Below are positions 20,097-28,500 of a DNA stretch of 64,000 bases, piece by piece. Numbering within the stretch: the first letter of the stretch is position 1; every line of letters starts with the position of its first letter. The position numbers and the translations under genes were made by a program. Origin of the DNA: Proteobacteria bacterium UBA3413 (GTDB lineage Bacteria; Pseudomonadota; Gammaproteobacteria; Magnimaribacterales; D2472); NCBI GenBank assembly GCA_002358345.1, contig DEOR01000065.1:30297-94296 (forward strand), written 5' to 3'. The notes beneath the pieces are model-generated. The model did no database searches, was not told the origin of the DNA, and saw nothing but the letters and a program-made list of their open reading frames with translations.

Positions 20097-20737
20097 TGAA
20101 AGCCTTAATTTCTTATCTCACTACTGTTCTTATTATTTCAGGATGCAGCTCCTTAGAGAATTTAAAATTAAATCTTGAAGATCGTATTTTTTATGACCCC
20201 AAGGAAATATATATTGTCCAATCTGGAGATTCAATTTGGTCCATTGCTTTAAAAAATAATCTAGATCCACAGCAAATTATAACGAGCAACAATCTATCAA
20301 AACCTTACGTGATTTTTCCAAATCAAGAACTTTCCCTATTTAAAACCTCTCAAAATTCTATATATGAAGCGCCCCAACAAAACATCACCTGGAATCAACC
20401 AATTAAGACCTCCCAGAAACCAACCGCCGAGGGCCAGTATTGGTTAATTTACAAGGAAGACCTTGGAGAAAAAATTTATGCAGTTGATAGAGGTAAGGTT
20501 GTTGTTGCAGGGCCAGATATACCTGGGTACGGAAATTTAGTAATGATTTCTCATCCTGATGGCTTTATTAGTCTTTATGCCCACTGTGAAAAAATTTATG
20601 TTAGTTCTGGAGAAATGATTGAATCCGGAATGGAGATTGCTCAATTAGGGAGTTCAGAGGCTTCTTCTCCAATGCTTAGATTTCAATTAAGAAAAAATGG
20701 GGCCCCTATTAAAACTTCTACAATAACCTTTAGGTAA
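20096..20737 (+). CDS. nlpD: NlpD-like lipoprotein with LysM and LytM domains
   Basis: NlpD is an outer membrane lipoprotein that activates the septal amidase AmiC. The N terminus is a lipoprotein signal ending in LIISGC with C17 as the lipidated residue. A LysM domain (YIVQSGDSIWSIALKNN) binds peptidoglycan, and a C-terminal M23/LytM domain follows. The M23 catalytic His/Asp motifs are degenerate (for example LRFQLR in place of HxH), as in non-enzymatic activators. I start at ATG 20096, not at the TTG at 20072. It is shorter than E. coli NlpD because the linker is reduced. rpoS does not follow. Confidence 0.88.
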   Translation: MKALISYLTTVLIISGCSSLENLKLNLEDRIFYDPKEIYIVQSGDSIWSIALKNNLDPQQIITSNNLSKPYVIFPNQELSLFKTSQNSIYEAPQQNITWNQPIKTSQKPTAEGQYWLIYKEDLGEKIYAVDRGKVVVAGPDIPGYGNLVMISHPDGFISLYAHCEKIYVSSGEMIESGMEIAQLGSSEASSPMLRFQLRKNGAPIKTSTITFR

Positions 20738-20740
20738 ACT

Positions 20741-21064
20741 TTATATTTCTAGCAAGTGAATTTTATCTTTGATCCCTTTGTATTCTTGAGCTTCAGGCAA
20801 TTCATCTTTTTCTTCAGTAATATTTGGCCAAATTTCACTATACACGGCATTAATTTCAATAAAAGGAATTTGATCTGGTGGTAGCTCATCTTCTGAAAAA
20901 ATTGCGTCAACAGGGCACTCTGGTTCGCATAGTGCACAATCAATGCATTCTTCCGGATGAATTACTAGAAAATTTGGGCCCTCATAAAAACAATCTACAG
21001 GACAGACTTCCACACAGTCCGTATGCTTACATTTAATGCATGCTTCTGTAACTATGAATGCCAT
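20741..21064 (-). CDS. fdxA: Seven-iron ferredoxin, FdxA type
   Basis: Small electron carrier with one [3Fe-4S] and one [4Fe-4S] cluster. The cysteine pattern is [14 protein letters not shown] near residues 9-22 and [12 protein letters not shown] near 40-51, followed by the acidic C-terminal part usual for FdxA (107 residues in total). In Pseudomonas fdxA lies next to rpoS and near mutS and recA; here it is squeezed between nlpD (convergent, 3 bp) and recA (divergent), which fits loss of the genes between. The redox partner is unknown. Confidence 0.96.
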   Translation of the reverse strand: MAFIVTEACIKCKHTDCVEVCPVDCFYEGPNFLVIHPEECIDCALCEPECPVDAIFSEDELPPDQIPFIEINAVYSEIWPNITEEKDELPEAQEYKGIKDKIHLLEI

Positions 21065-21167
21065 GATAACAAGTTGTAAAATAGGTAAACGAAGATTTTA
21101 GCAACGACTTAAGCACAAGTCTGCATGAAATTGATAATAATTATTTTATTTTTTAGTTTTTGTAATA

Positions 21168-21187
21168 TACTGTACAAACATACAGTA
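21168..21187 (+). promoter_or_regulatory. LexA (SOS) box over the recA promoter
   Basis: TACTGTACAAACATACAGTA carries CTGT and ACAG separated by 8 bp, with flanking TA on both sides, the canonical gammaproteobacterial LexA operator. It overlaps a good -10 hexamer TATACT (21166-21171), whose -35 is weak, and lies 11 bp before the recA start. LexA bound here would block RNA polymerase. A ribosome binding site AAGGAG lies at 21187-21192. Confidence 0.85.
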
Positions 21188-21198
21188 AGGAGTAAGAC

Positions 21199-22248
21199 AT
21201 GTCAGATAAAGAGAAAAACGTAAAAGAGACTAAAGAGAAAAACTTAAAAGAGACCCTATCACAAATTGAAAAGCAGTTTGGCAAGGGCACTGTGATGAAA
21301 ATGGGGGACAGAGAAATTGTAGATATGCCTACCATTTCTACGGGATCACTTGGGATTGATATAGCTTTGGGAATAGGCGGCCTACCTAAAGGGAGAGTCA
21401 TTGAGATTTTTGGACCAGAGTCATCCGGTAAAACAACTTTAACACTTCAGGTAATTGCAGAGTGTCAAAAAGCTGGAGGCACAGCTGCTTTTATCGATGC
21501 TGAGCATGCGCTAGATCCAAGTTATGCTGCGAAACTTGGGGTTAATGTTGATGAGCTGCTTTTATCTCAACCGGATACAGGAGAGCAAGCCCTCGAGGTT
21601 ACAGATATGCTTGTAAAATCTGGAAGTGTAGACCTCATTGTTATTGATTCAGTTGCAGCGCTTACACCAAGAGCTGAAATTGAAGGAGACATGGGAGACC
21701 ATCATATGGGTCTGCAGGCAAGATTGATGTCTCAGGCACTCAGAAAGATCACCGGAAACATACAGCGCTCAAACGCAACAGTTATTTTTATTAACCAAAT
21801 TAGGATGAAGATTGGTGTGATGTTCGGAAATCCTGAAACTACAACCGGTGGCAATGCTCTGAAATTTTATGCATCAGTCCGACTAGACATCAGAAGAATT
21901 GGTGCGGTTAAAGAAGGGGAAGAGGTCGTTGGTAATGAAACTCGAGTTAAGGTTGTGAAAAATAAAGTTTCCCCTCCTTTTAAGCAGGCAGAATTTCAAA
22001 TTATGTACGGGCAAGGCATTAATATGGAAGGGGAAATTCTTGAACTAGGTCAAAAACTTGAGTTGATTGAGAAATCAGGCTCATGGTATAGCCATAATGG
22101 TGAGAAAATAGGTCAGGGAAAAGTTAATGCAAGCAAGTACCTCAAAGAAAATACTGAAATCAGAGATGGCTTAGTTAGCGAGATCAGAAAAGCTTACATA
22201 CCCTCAATCAAGAAAGAGGCTAAGAACAAGAAAGAGGCTAAGGAATAA
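21199..22248 (+). CDS. recA: Recombinase RecA
   Basis: RecA forms filaments on single-stranded DNA, promotes strand exchange and triggers LexA cleavage. Walker A is GPESSGKT (residues 72-79), Walker B is the [10 protein letters not shown] segment, and the QALRKITGN and [20 protein letters not shown] loops are intact. The 349 residues end in a lysine/glutamate-rich tail containing two KKEAK units. A LexA box and a strong ribosome binding site precede it. No recX follows; a thiolase gene behind its own promoter does. Confidence 0.98.
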   Translation: MSDKEKNVKETKEKNLKETLSQIEKQFGKGTVMKMGDREIVDMPTISTGSLGIDIALGIGGLPKGRVIEIFGPESSGKTTLTLQVIAECQKAGGTAAFIDAEHALDPSYAAKLGVNVDELLLSQPDTGEQALEVTDMLVKSGSVDLIVIDSVAALTPRAEIEGDMGDHHMGLQARLMSQALRKITGNIQRSNATVIFINQIRMKIGVMFGNPETTTGGNALKFYASVRLDIRRIGAVKEGEEVVGNETRVKVVKNKVSPPFKQAEFQIMYGQGINMEGEILELGQKLELIEKSGSWYSHNGEKIGQGKVNASKYLKENTEIRDGLVSEIRKAYIPSIKKEAKNKKEAKE

Positions 22249-22280
22249 ATTTTTTCGATCACTATGATCTTGTATTTAAA

Positions 22281-22310
22281 TTGATTAAGATATTTCCTGG
22301 TAAATATAAC
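22281..22310 (+). promoter_or_regulatory. Possible promoter for the thiolase gene
   Basis: TTGATT (22281-22286) and TATAAC (22305-22310) are 18 bp apart. Transcription would start close to 22317, only a few bases before the ATG at 22321, giving a nearly leaderless message. By eye only. Confidence 0.35.
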
Positions 22311-22320
22311 TAAGGGAAAC

Positions 22321-23502
22321 ATGTCAAACAACAATGCATATATAGTTTCAGCAGTCAGAACTGCTGGCGGTAAAAAGAATGGTAGCCTCAGTCAATGGCA
22401 CCCAGCTGATTTGGGAGCGAAAGTCCTAGACGAGCTTGTGTTGCAAACTGGCATTGATCCTGCCCTGATCGATGATGTAATTTTTGGTTGCGTAGATCAA
22501 GTGGGTGCTCAATCCGGTAATGTCGCAAGAAATGCAGTTCTTGCATCAAGTTTACCTGAATCAGTGCCAGGCACTTCTGTTGACAGACAATGCGGATCCT
22601 CGCAGCAAGCCATTCATTTTGCAATCCAAGCTGTTATGTCTGGAACTCAAGATGTTGTAATAGGTGGTGGCGTAGAAATTATGTCCATGGTGCCAATAGG
22701 TGCGAGTATCAAAGATGGCTATGAAGCAGGGCATGGCCTACCTTTTGACTCAGTAGGCATGAAGGCTAGATATCCAGGAGTTTACTTTTCACAATTCACG
22801 GGTGCAGAAATGATGGCCAAAAAATGGAATTTATCCCGAGAAGATCTAGATAATTTTGCATTCAGTAGCCATCAAAAAGCCATTGCTGCAGTTCATGGGA
22901 AGTATTTTGATAGAGAGATTCTTCCGGTTCAAGCCAAAAATGCTGAAGGTAAAACCGATATGATATTTTTGGATGAAGGTATTCGCTATGATGCTAGCCT
23001 AGAGGCTTTAGCTGGCTTAAAAACTGTTACTGAGGGCGGAGTTATTACCGCTGGAAATGCAAGTCAGATTACCGACGGCGCAGCTGCAGTTATGGTATGT
23101 AACGACGCAGGTCTCAAAAAAATTAAAACTGACCCGCGCGCAAGAATTGTTGCAATAAGCGTTGTGGGTGATGACCCTATCATGATGCTTGGCGCTCCCA
23201 TTCCAGCGTCTCATAAAGTCCTAAAAGCAGCTGGTTTAAATATTAACGATATAGATCTTTATGAGATCAATGAGGCTTTTGCTCCGGTTCCCTTGTCTTG
23301 GGCAATTGACTTAAAAGCTGATAAAGATAAATTAAATGTTAACGGAGGAGCAATGGCGTTGGGCCATCCCTTGGGAGCAACAGGCGCTAAATTAATGACG
23401 ACACTACTTCATGAGCTGGAGCGCAGAGATGGAAAATATGGCTTGCAAGCTATCTGTGAAGGTGGCGGTACAGCGAATGCTACAATCATAGAGCGACTTT
23501 AA
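22321..23502 (+). CDS. Thiolase family acetyl-CoA acyltransferase
   Basis: Thiolases cleave 3-ketoacyl-CoA or condense two acetyl-CoA. The acylated cysteine is C91 in DRQCGSSQQA; NEAFAPVPLSW and GGAMALGHPLGATGAK supply the active-site Asn and His; and the final CEGGGTANATIIERL holds the second cysteine. That last motif resembles FadA5/FadA6-type thiolases more than E. coli AtoB. The 393 residues are standard. There is no fadB or other beta-oxidation gene next to it, so substrate chain length and direction are open. It converges on proS with a 3-bp gap. Confidence 0.92.
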   Translation: MSNNNAYIVSAVRTAGGKKNGSLSQWHPADLGAKVLDELVLQTGIDPALIDDVIFGCVDQVGAQSGNVARNAVLASSLPESVPGTSVDRQCGSSQQAIHFAIQAVMSGTQDVVIGGGVEIMSMVPIGASIKDGYEAGHGLPFDSVGMKARYPGVYFSQFTGAEMMAKKWNLSREDLDNFAFSSHQKAIAAVHGKYFDREILPVQAKNAEGKTDMIFLDEGIRYDASLEALAGLKTVTEGGVITAGNASQITDGAAAVMVCNDAGLKKIKTDPRARIVAISVVGDDPIMMLGAPIPASHKVLKAAGLNINDIDLYEINEAFAPVPLSWAIDLKADKDKLNVNGGAMALGHPLGATGAKLMTTLLHELERRDGKYGLQAICEGGGTANATIIERL

Positions 23503-23505
23503 GTA

Positions 23506-24783
23506 TTATTTTTTAAAGCGATCAAAGATTGTTGAAAGTTCAGCAATCTGACTGACTGTGCTTTTACCATTCCTATGCTTGAGCTCTATTTCACCGTTTT
23601 CTAGATACTTATTTCCTATAATGATATTTATAGGAATGCCTATCAATTCAGCATCTTTTATTTTGGTGCCATAGCCATCCTTCCTATCATCCACGATGAC
23701 CTTGTACCCTATTGATTTAAGTGTTGCACACAGTTCATTGGCTGCATCAGCAATCTTTATCTCTTTTGTATAGCCTATAGCAACAATATTTACTTCAAAC
23801 GGAGCAATAGATTCAGGCCAAATAATACCTTGATCATCATGGTGTTGCTCTATAGCTGCCGCAACGAGTCGAGAGACCCCGATACCATAACAACCCATAA
23901 AAAGATCTACTGCGCGTCCCTCTTGGCTTTGCACATTAACCTGCATTGCTTCTGTGTACACTTTTCCCAATTGAAATATATGCCCAACTTCAATACCTTT
24001 TTTTATCACGATTTTACCATTTCCATCCGGGGAAGGCTGACCCTCTAAGGAGTTAATATCTTCACCTTCTTTCAAGAGTAACTCTGTATTGATGGCAAAT
24101 TCAGAAGCATCGCTAATCGCAATAGTGTCTTCACCATTTTCTGCTAAGACATGAAACTCCTCAGATACTTCGCCACCTATCGCCCCAGAGTCTGCTTGAA
24201 CAATTTTATACTCCAATCCAATTCTTTCTAGAATCTTTTTATAAGTATTGCGCATAGTTAGATAAGTATCTTGCAAGGACTCTTCATCTAAATTGAAGCT
24301 ATAAGCATCTTTCATTAAAAATTCTCTGCCCCTCATGACCCCATATCTTGGCCTAATTTCATCTCTAAATTTTGTTTGAATTTGATAAATATTTAGCGGC
24401 AGTTCTTTATAACTTTTAACATTATTTCGAATTAAATCAGTTATCACCTCTTCATGAGTAGGGCCTAAACAAAATTCTCTATCGTGCCTATCTTTTATTC
24501 TTAATAGTTCTGAACCCATTTTATCCCAGCGTTTAGTTTCCTCCCAAAGCTCTTTGGGTTGCACCATTGGCATTAAAACTTCTTGAGCACCGGATGCATT
24601 CATTTCCTCTCTTACAATATTCTCAATATTCCTAAGGACCATCAAGCCTAAAGGTAGCCAAGTATAAATTCCCGATGCAACCTTTCTAATCATTCCTGCT
24701 CGGAGCATTAATTGATGGCTGATAACTTCTGCATCTTGAGGTGAATCCTTTAGAGTCGGGATAAAAATTTTAGACCAAAACAT
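23506..24783 (-). CDS. proS: Prolyl-tRNA synthetase lacking the large editing insertion
   Basis: ProS charges tRNA-Pro. The class II core is present: motif 2 region FRDEIRPRYGVMRGREFLMKDAYSF, the GCYGIGVSRLVAA motif 3, and a C-terminal anticodon-binding domain (about residues 325-425). At 425 residues it is about 145 shorter than E. coli ProS. The missing part is the INS domain between motifs 2 and 3, which hydrolyses mischarged Ala-tRNA-Pro. The short form resembles alphaproteobacterial and mitochondrial enzymes. It is divergent from fmdB and convergent with the thiolase. Confidence 0.95.
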   Translation of the reverse strand: MFWSKIFIPTLKDSPQDAEVISHQLMLRAGMIRKVASGIYTWLPLGLMVLRNIENIVREEMNASGAQEVLMPMVQPKELWEETKRWDKMGSELLRIKDRHDREFCLGPTHEEVITDLIRNNVKSYKELPLNIYQIQTKFRDEIRPRYGVMRGREFLMKDAYSFNLDEESLQDTYLTMRNTYKKILERIGLEYKIVQADSGAIGGEVSEEFHVLAENGEDTIAISDASEFAINTELLLKEGEDINSLEGQPSPDGNGKIVIKKGIEVGHIFQLGKVYTEAMQVNVQSQEGRAVDLFMGCYGIGVSRLVAAAIEQHHDDQGIIWPESIAPFEVNIVAIGYTKEIKIADAANELCATLKSIGYKVIVDDRKDGYGTKIKDAELIGIPINIIIGNKYLENGEIELKHRNGKSTVSQIAELSTIFDRFKK

Positions 24784-24836
24784 TTTTATATTTGAAAATT
24801 TATTTAGTTTATAATTTTATATTTTTTTGGACACTT

Positions 24837-25148
24837 ATGCCGATTTATGATTACAAATGCTCAAATTGTGAGCATCAATTTGAACTAATCCAGAAATTTT
24901 CTGCTCAGCCTGCAGAAATTTGCCCTGAATGCGGTAAAAAATCTATTCACAAATTAGTTTCTGCACCATCTTTTAGGTTAAAAGGCGGAGGCTGGTATGA
25001 AACAGATTTTAAAACCGGAGCTAAAAAGAATATAGTAGACACTAAAGATGGCAAGTCTAACGAAACTAAAGAAACCAAATCTAAGGAACCTAAAGAAACT
25101 AAAAAAACTACTGACACATCAACTAAGAGCCTAAGTACCGAAAAATAA
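24837..25148 (+). CDS. FmdB-family small zinc ribbon protein
   Basis: A 103-residue protein starting [16 protein letters not shown] with a second CPEC pair 20-odd residues later, together forming a zinc ribbon. The GGGWYETDF segment is also typical of the family. The last 40 residues are almost only Lys, Thr, Glu and Ser with repeated ETK-like units, likely disordered. The molecular role of FmdB proteins is not established. I use the ATG at 24837, since the upstream in-frame extension is AT-rich and unlike the family. Position before aspS is conserved in many proteobacteria. Confidence 0.88.
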   Translation: MPIYDYKCSNCEHQFELIQKFSAQPAEICPECGKKSIHKLVSAPSFRLKGGGWYETDFKTGAKKNIVDTKDGKSNETKETKSKEPKETKKTTDTSTKSLSTEK

Positions 25149-25168
25149 ATTTTAAAAGAGAGTTAAAA

Positions 25169-26941
25169 ATGCGATCACACCATTGCGGAGACATCAATAG
25201 TTCAGACATTGGAAAGGATATTGAGATATCAGGCTGGGTCCACAAAAGAAGGGATCATGGGGGCGTAATATTTTTAGATGTTAGGGATCTACATGGTATT
25301 GTTCAGGTGGTATGCAATCCAGATCACCCCAATACCTTTGACCTGGCAGACTCTTGCAGAAGTGAGTTTGTTATTAACATCAAAGGCTTGGTTAGAGCAA
25401 GGATAGAAGGCGCCATTAATTCAAAGATGGCAACAGGTGAGGTTGAAATAGAAGCAAAAGATCTAGTGATTTTTAGCAAAGCAGTAACTCCGAAATTTCC
25501 TCTTGACGACTACCAAGAGGTTAATGAAGATATTAGGCTGAAGAATAGATTTCTTGACTTAAGGCGACCAGAGGTTAGCGGTCGATTGCTCAAGAGATCG
25601 AAGATCACCTCAAGAATTAGATCTGTCTTGGAAGGTAATAACTTTCATGAAATTGAAACCCCTATTTTAACCAGAGCAACCCCTGAAGGTGCGCGTGACT
25701 ACCTTGTTCCAAGTAGAGTTCATCCTGGTGAGTTTTTTGCTTTACCCCAGTCCCCTCAGCTTTTTAAGCAGCTATTAATGGTGGGTGGATTAGATAAGTA
25801 CTATCAAATTGCAAGATGCTTTAGGGATGAAGATCTGCGTGCCGACAGACAGCCTGAATTCACACAAGTAGATATCGAAGCATCTTTCGTAACAACCGAA
25901 GATATTATAAACCTAGCGGAGCAGATGATTTCTACACTGCTGTCAGAATTCACTAATTACACAATCGGAGAAATTCCACGCATTACCTATAAAGAAGCTA
26001 TCGCCCACTACGGGTGCGATAAACCGGATTTAAGAATCCCTTTGCAACTTAAAGATATTTCAGAGCTGGTAAAAAATGAGGAGTTCAAAGTATTTTCTGG
26101 TCCTGCAAATGATCCAGCCTCAAGGGTTGTTGCATTAAGAGTACCAAAAGCCTCAGGTTTAACGAGAAAGAATATTGATGAATACACTGATTTTGTTGGG
26201 AAATTAGGAGCTAAGGGGCTTGCATATATTAAGGTGGTAGCTCTTGGAGAGGAAAATGGCCTTCAGTCACCAATTTTAAAGTTTCTTCAGCAAGAAACTA
26301 TTGACGCTATTACCTCTGGGCTGCAGGTAGAAAATGATGACATCATTTTCTTTGGTGCAGGAAACGCAAATACCGTTAATTTATCAATGAGCTCTTTAAT
26401 TAAGAAGCTTGGAGAAGAGTTAGATTTAATAACCTGTGAATGGGCGCCATGTTGGATAGTAGATTTTCCAATGTTCGAAAGAACAAAGGAGAATCAATTG
26501 ACCTCACTACATCATCCTTTTACCCTTCCCGCAGTATCAGCCGAAGAACTTCGCTCTAATCCTGACGAGGCATTAGCCTGCGCATATGATTTTGTTTTAA
26601 ATGGCTATGAGTTAGGAGGAGGCTCCCTTAGAGTCTTTGATCCAATTATGCAAAGTGAGATATTTAGTATTCTGGGCATTTCACCCGATGAAGCCGAAGA
26701 GAAGTTTGGGTTTTTATTATCAGCATTATCGTCAGGCTGCCCGCCTCATGGCGGAATTGCTTTCGGGCTAGATCGAATAGTTATGCTGCTATCAGGAACA
26801 ACGAATATTAGAGATGTAATCGCCTTTCCTAAGACGCAAAGCGCTTCATGTTTGCTTACAGATGCACCCGGGGAAGTGACAGCAGAGCAATTAGAAGAGC
26901 TGCACATTAAATTAACTATAGACAAAGAAGATAAGGAATAA
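25169..26941 (+). CDS. aspS: Aspartyl-tRNA synthetase
   Basis: AspS charges tRNA-Asp. The N-terminal OB-fold anticodon domain includes [21 protein letters not shown], followed by class II motif 2 ([19 protein letters not shown]), the bacterial GAD insertion domain (about residues 285-420) and motif 3 ([10 protein letters not shown]). At 590 residues it is the full bacterial type. It lies 20 bp after fmdB and 3 bp before yebC, the usual order. Confidence 0.98.
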   Translation: MRSHHCGDINSSDIGKDIEISGWVHKRRDHGGVIFLDVRDLHGIVQVVCNPDHPNTFDLADSCRSEFVINIKGLVRARIEGAINSKMATGEVEIEAKDLVIFSKAVTPKFPLDDYQEVNEDIRLKNRFLDLRRPEVSGRLLKRSKITSRIRSVLEGNNFHEIETPILTRATPEGARDYLVPSRVHPGEFFALPQSPQLFKQLLMVGGLDKYYQIARCFRDEDLRADRQPEFTQVDIEASFVTTEDIINLAEQMISTLLSEFTNYTIGEIPRITYKEAIAHYGCDKPDLRIPLQLKDISELVKNEEFKVFSGPANDPASRVVALRVPKASGLTRKNIDEYTDFVGKLGAKGLAYIKVVALGEENGLQSPILKFLQQETIDAITSGLQVENDDIIFFGAGNANTVNLSMSSLIKKLGEELDLITCEWAPCWIVDFPMFERTKENQLTSLHHPFTLPAVSAEELRSNPDEALACAYDFVLNGYELGGGSLRVFDPIMQSEIFSILGISPDEAEEKFGFLLSALSSGCPPHGGIAFGLDRIVMLLSGTTNIRDVIAFPKTQSASCLLTDAPGEVTAEQLEELHIKLTIDKEDKE

Positions 26942-26944
26942 ACC

Positions 26945-27682
26945 ATGGCAGGGCATTCCAAATGGGCGAATATAAAGCATAGAAAGGCTAGGCAAGATGC
27001 CTCAAGAGGTAAGATTTGGACAAAAGTAATTAGAGAGATCACAGTAGCAGCAAAGGGGGGGGCTGATCCAGATGATAACCCTAGGCTAAGACTGGCCTTG
27101 GACAAGGCTAATGCATCTAACATGCCTAAAGATACAATTAAGCGAGCGATTCAAAAGGGCTCGGGCACAGGTGAAATGGGCATCATTGAAGAGCTCACCT
27201 TCGAGGGTTATGGCCCCAATGGCGTAGCTATTTTAGTTGAAACTATGACTGATAATCGCAATAGAACTGTTGCAGATGTTCGACATGCTTTTTCTAAGTT
27301 TGGCGGTAATATGGGTACAGATGGCTCGGTTGCGTATCTTTTCAATAAGCTTGGAATTATTCAGGTTGCTTCTTCCTATGAAGAAGATTCAATTATGGAG
27401 ATTGCTTTGGATGCTGGTGCAGATGATTTTATTGTGGCAGATGAGTTTTTTGAAATCATAACAAGTCCAGTCAATTTATCTTCAGTCTTAGAGGCTTTAC
27501 ACTTGCAAGAGATTGCAACACTGGATGCTGAGATCACCATGAGAGCAGAGACTTTAGTGCACCTTGATCAAGAAACATCTGAGAAGGTGTTGAAGATTAT
27601 GAACTTCATGGATGACCTAGATGATGTTCAAGAAGTGCATACAAATGCTGAATTTCCCGATGACTTTGAGGAAGAAGCTTAA
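26945..27682 (+). CDS. yebC: YebC/PmpR-family protein
   Basis: The 245-residue protein begins MAGHSKWANIKHRKARQDA, the strongest family signature, and contains the EGYGPNGVA segment and the C-terminal acidic region. YebC proteins have been described as transcriptional regulators and more recently as translation factors that relieve ribosome stalling at proline-rich sequences; which applies here cannot be told. In most gammaproteobacteria ruvC follows; here an unrelated nuclease-like gene follows after 2 bp. Confidence 0.96.
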   Translation: MAGHSKWANIKHRKARQDASRGKIWTKVIREITVAAKGGADPDDNPRLRLALDKANASNMPKDTIKRAIQKGSGTGEMGIIEELTFEGYGPNGVAILVETMTDNRNRTVADVRHAFSKFGGNMGTDGSVAYLFNKLGIIQVASSYEEDSIMEIALDAGADDFIVADEFFEIITSPVNLSSVLEALHLQEIATLDAEITMRAETLVHLDQETSEKVLKIMNFMDDLDDVQEVHTNAEFPDDFEEEA

Positions 27683-27684
27683 TT

Positions 27685-28107
27685 ATGGCTATTAACTCAA
27701 GAACAAAAGGGGCTAATTTTGAAAGAGAGATTGGCAACTTATTAGTTCAAGAGCTCCATTTAAGCCAGCCTGTTAAAAGAATTTTAGAGCAAACACGAAC
27801 CAAAGAATTACCTGATTTAAAACTAGGCCGTTGGTGTATTGAATGCAAAAGATATGGCGATGGCGCAGAGCCTTCGGCTGAATGGTGGGAGCAGGTTTTA
27901 GCTGCAACTCAAGCTGGAGAATTTCCAGCTCTAGTTTATAAATTTAATCGTAGGCCTATTAAAGTAAGGATTTTAGCTGGATCAATAGTTCCAGAGTTAG
28001 ATTTCTCACCTATGACCATTGATTTAATGTGGGAAGATTTTGTTGAAATTCTTCGCTATCTCTTTCAGGTAGATATTGAGCAGCATGAAGCCTCAGTTCA
28101 AGTGTAA
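27685..28107 (+). CDS. Small PD-(D/E)XK nuclease-like protein in the ruvC position
   Basis: A 140-residue basic protein without signal or membrane segment. The pattern fits Hjc-like archaeal/phage Holliday junction resolvases: N-terminal KGANFEREIGNLL with E13 and E15, then P43-D44, then E53-C54-K55 inside WCIECKRYG, and a helix with WWEQVLAAT. Spacings between these residues agree with the PD-(D/E)XK core. It shares nothing visible with RuvC. It lies between yebC and ybgC, exactly where Pseudomonas has ruvC-ruvA-ruvB, 2 bp after yebC and overlapping ybgC by 23 bp. Nuclease function is inferred from motifs; junction resolution is a further inference from position. Confidence 0.75.
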   Translation: MAINSRTKGANFEREIGNLLVQELHLSQPVKRILEQTRTKELPDLKLGRWCIECKRYGDGAEPSAEWWEQVLAATQAGEFPALVYKFNRRPIKVRILAGSIVPELDFSPMTIDLMWEDFVEILRYLFQVDIEQHEASVQV

Positions 28108-28495
28108 CGATCTATTCTGCAAGGTACATGTAGAAGATACTGATTTTCAAGGCGTGGTTTATCATGCCAATTATTTGAAATATTTCGAGAGAGCCCGATC
28201 AGAGTTCTTAATAGAGCATGAGATTTCTCAGGCTCAAGCTTTGCAGGCCCAAGAATCCTTCATTGTAAAAAAACTAGATGTAGAGTTTTTCTATCCAGCA
28301 GTGCTAGATGATAATCTGATTATTTATTCAACAGCTGTGCTTTTGAGCAAAGCGCGCATGCACTTCCTGCAATCAGTCCGCACCCAAAAAAATGATATAC
28401 TCATTGTTAATGGAGTTGTTGAAGTTTGTTATTTTGATGCTGCTAAGAGCAAGCCAAAAGCATTCCCTAAGAATTTATTAGCACTATTTGAGTAA
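28085..28495 (+). CDS. ybgC: Acyl-CoA thioesterase YbgC, Tol-Pal associated
   Basis: YbgC is a hotdog-fold thioesterase at the start of the tol-pal operon. The motif VEDTDFQGVVYHANYLKYFERARSEFL carries the catalytic aspartate and the conserved tyrosine and asparagine. I take ATG 28085 (136 residues) rather than the TTG at 28076; it overlaps the preceding nuclease-like gene by 23 bp, which ties that gene to the tol-pal transcript. tolQ follows after 5 bp. Confidence 0.94.
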   Translation: MKPQFKCNDLFCKVHVEDTDFQGVVYHANYLKYFERARSEFLIEHEISQAQALQAQESFIVKKLDVEFFYPAVLDDNLIIYSTAVLLSKARMHFLQSVRTQKNDILIVNGVVEVCYFDAAKSKPKAFPKNLLALFE

Positions 28496-28500
28496 ATAAT

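Noticed and set aside
23494..23520. Imperfect hairpin between the thiolase and proS stops, possible bidirectional terminator
   Set aside because: The stem is AT-rich with a bulge, and no T-run follows on either strand, so it does not meet the usual terminator pattern.
24810..24815. TATAAT upstream of fmdB as a promoter
   Set aside because: The region is almost pure A/T, so such a hexamer is expected by chance, and TTGAAA upstream is at the wrong distance (12 bp).
26746..27123. Open frame of 125 codons on the minus strand across aspS and yebC
   Set aside because: It lies entirely opposite two well-supported genes, has no recognisable domain and no ribosome binding site.
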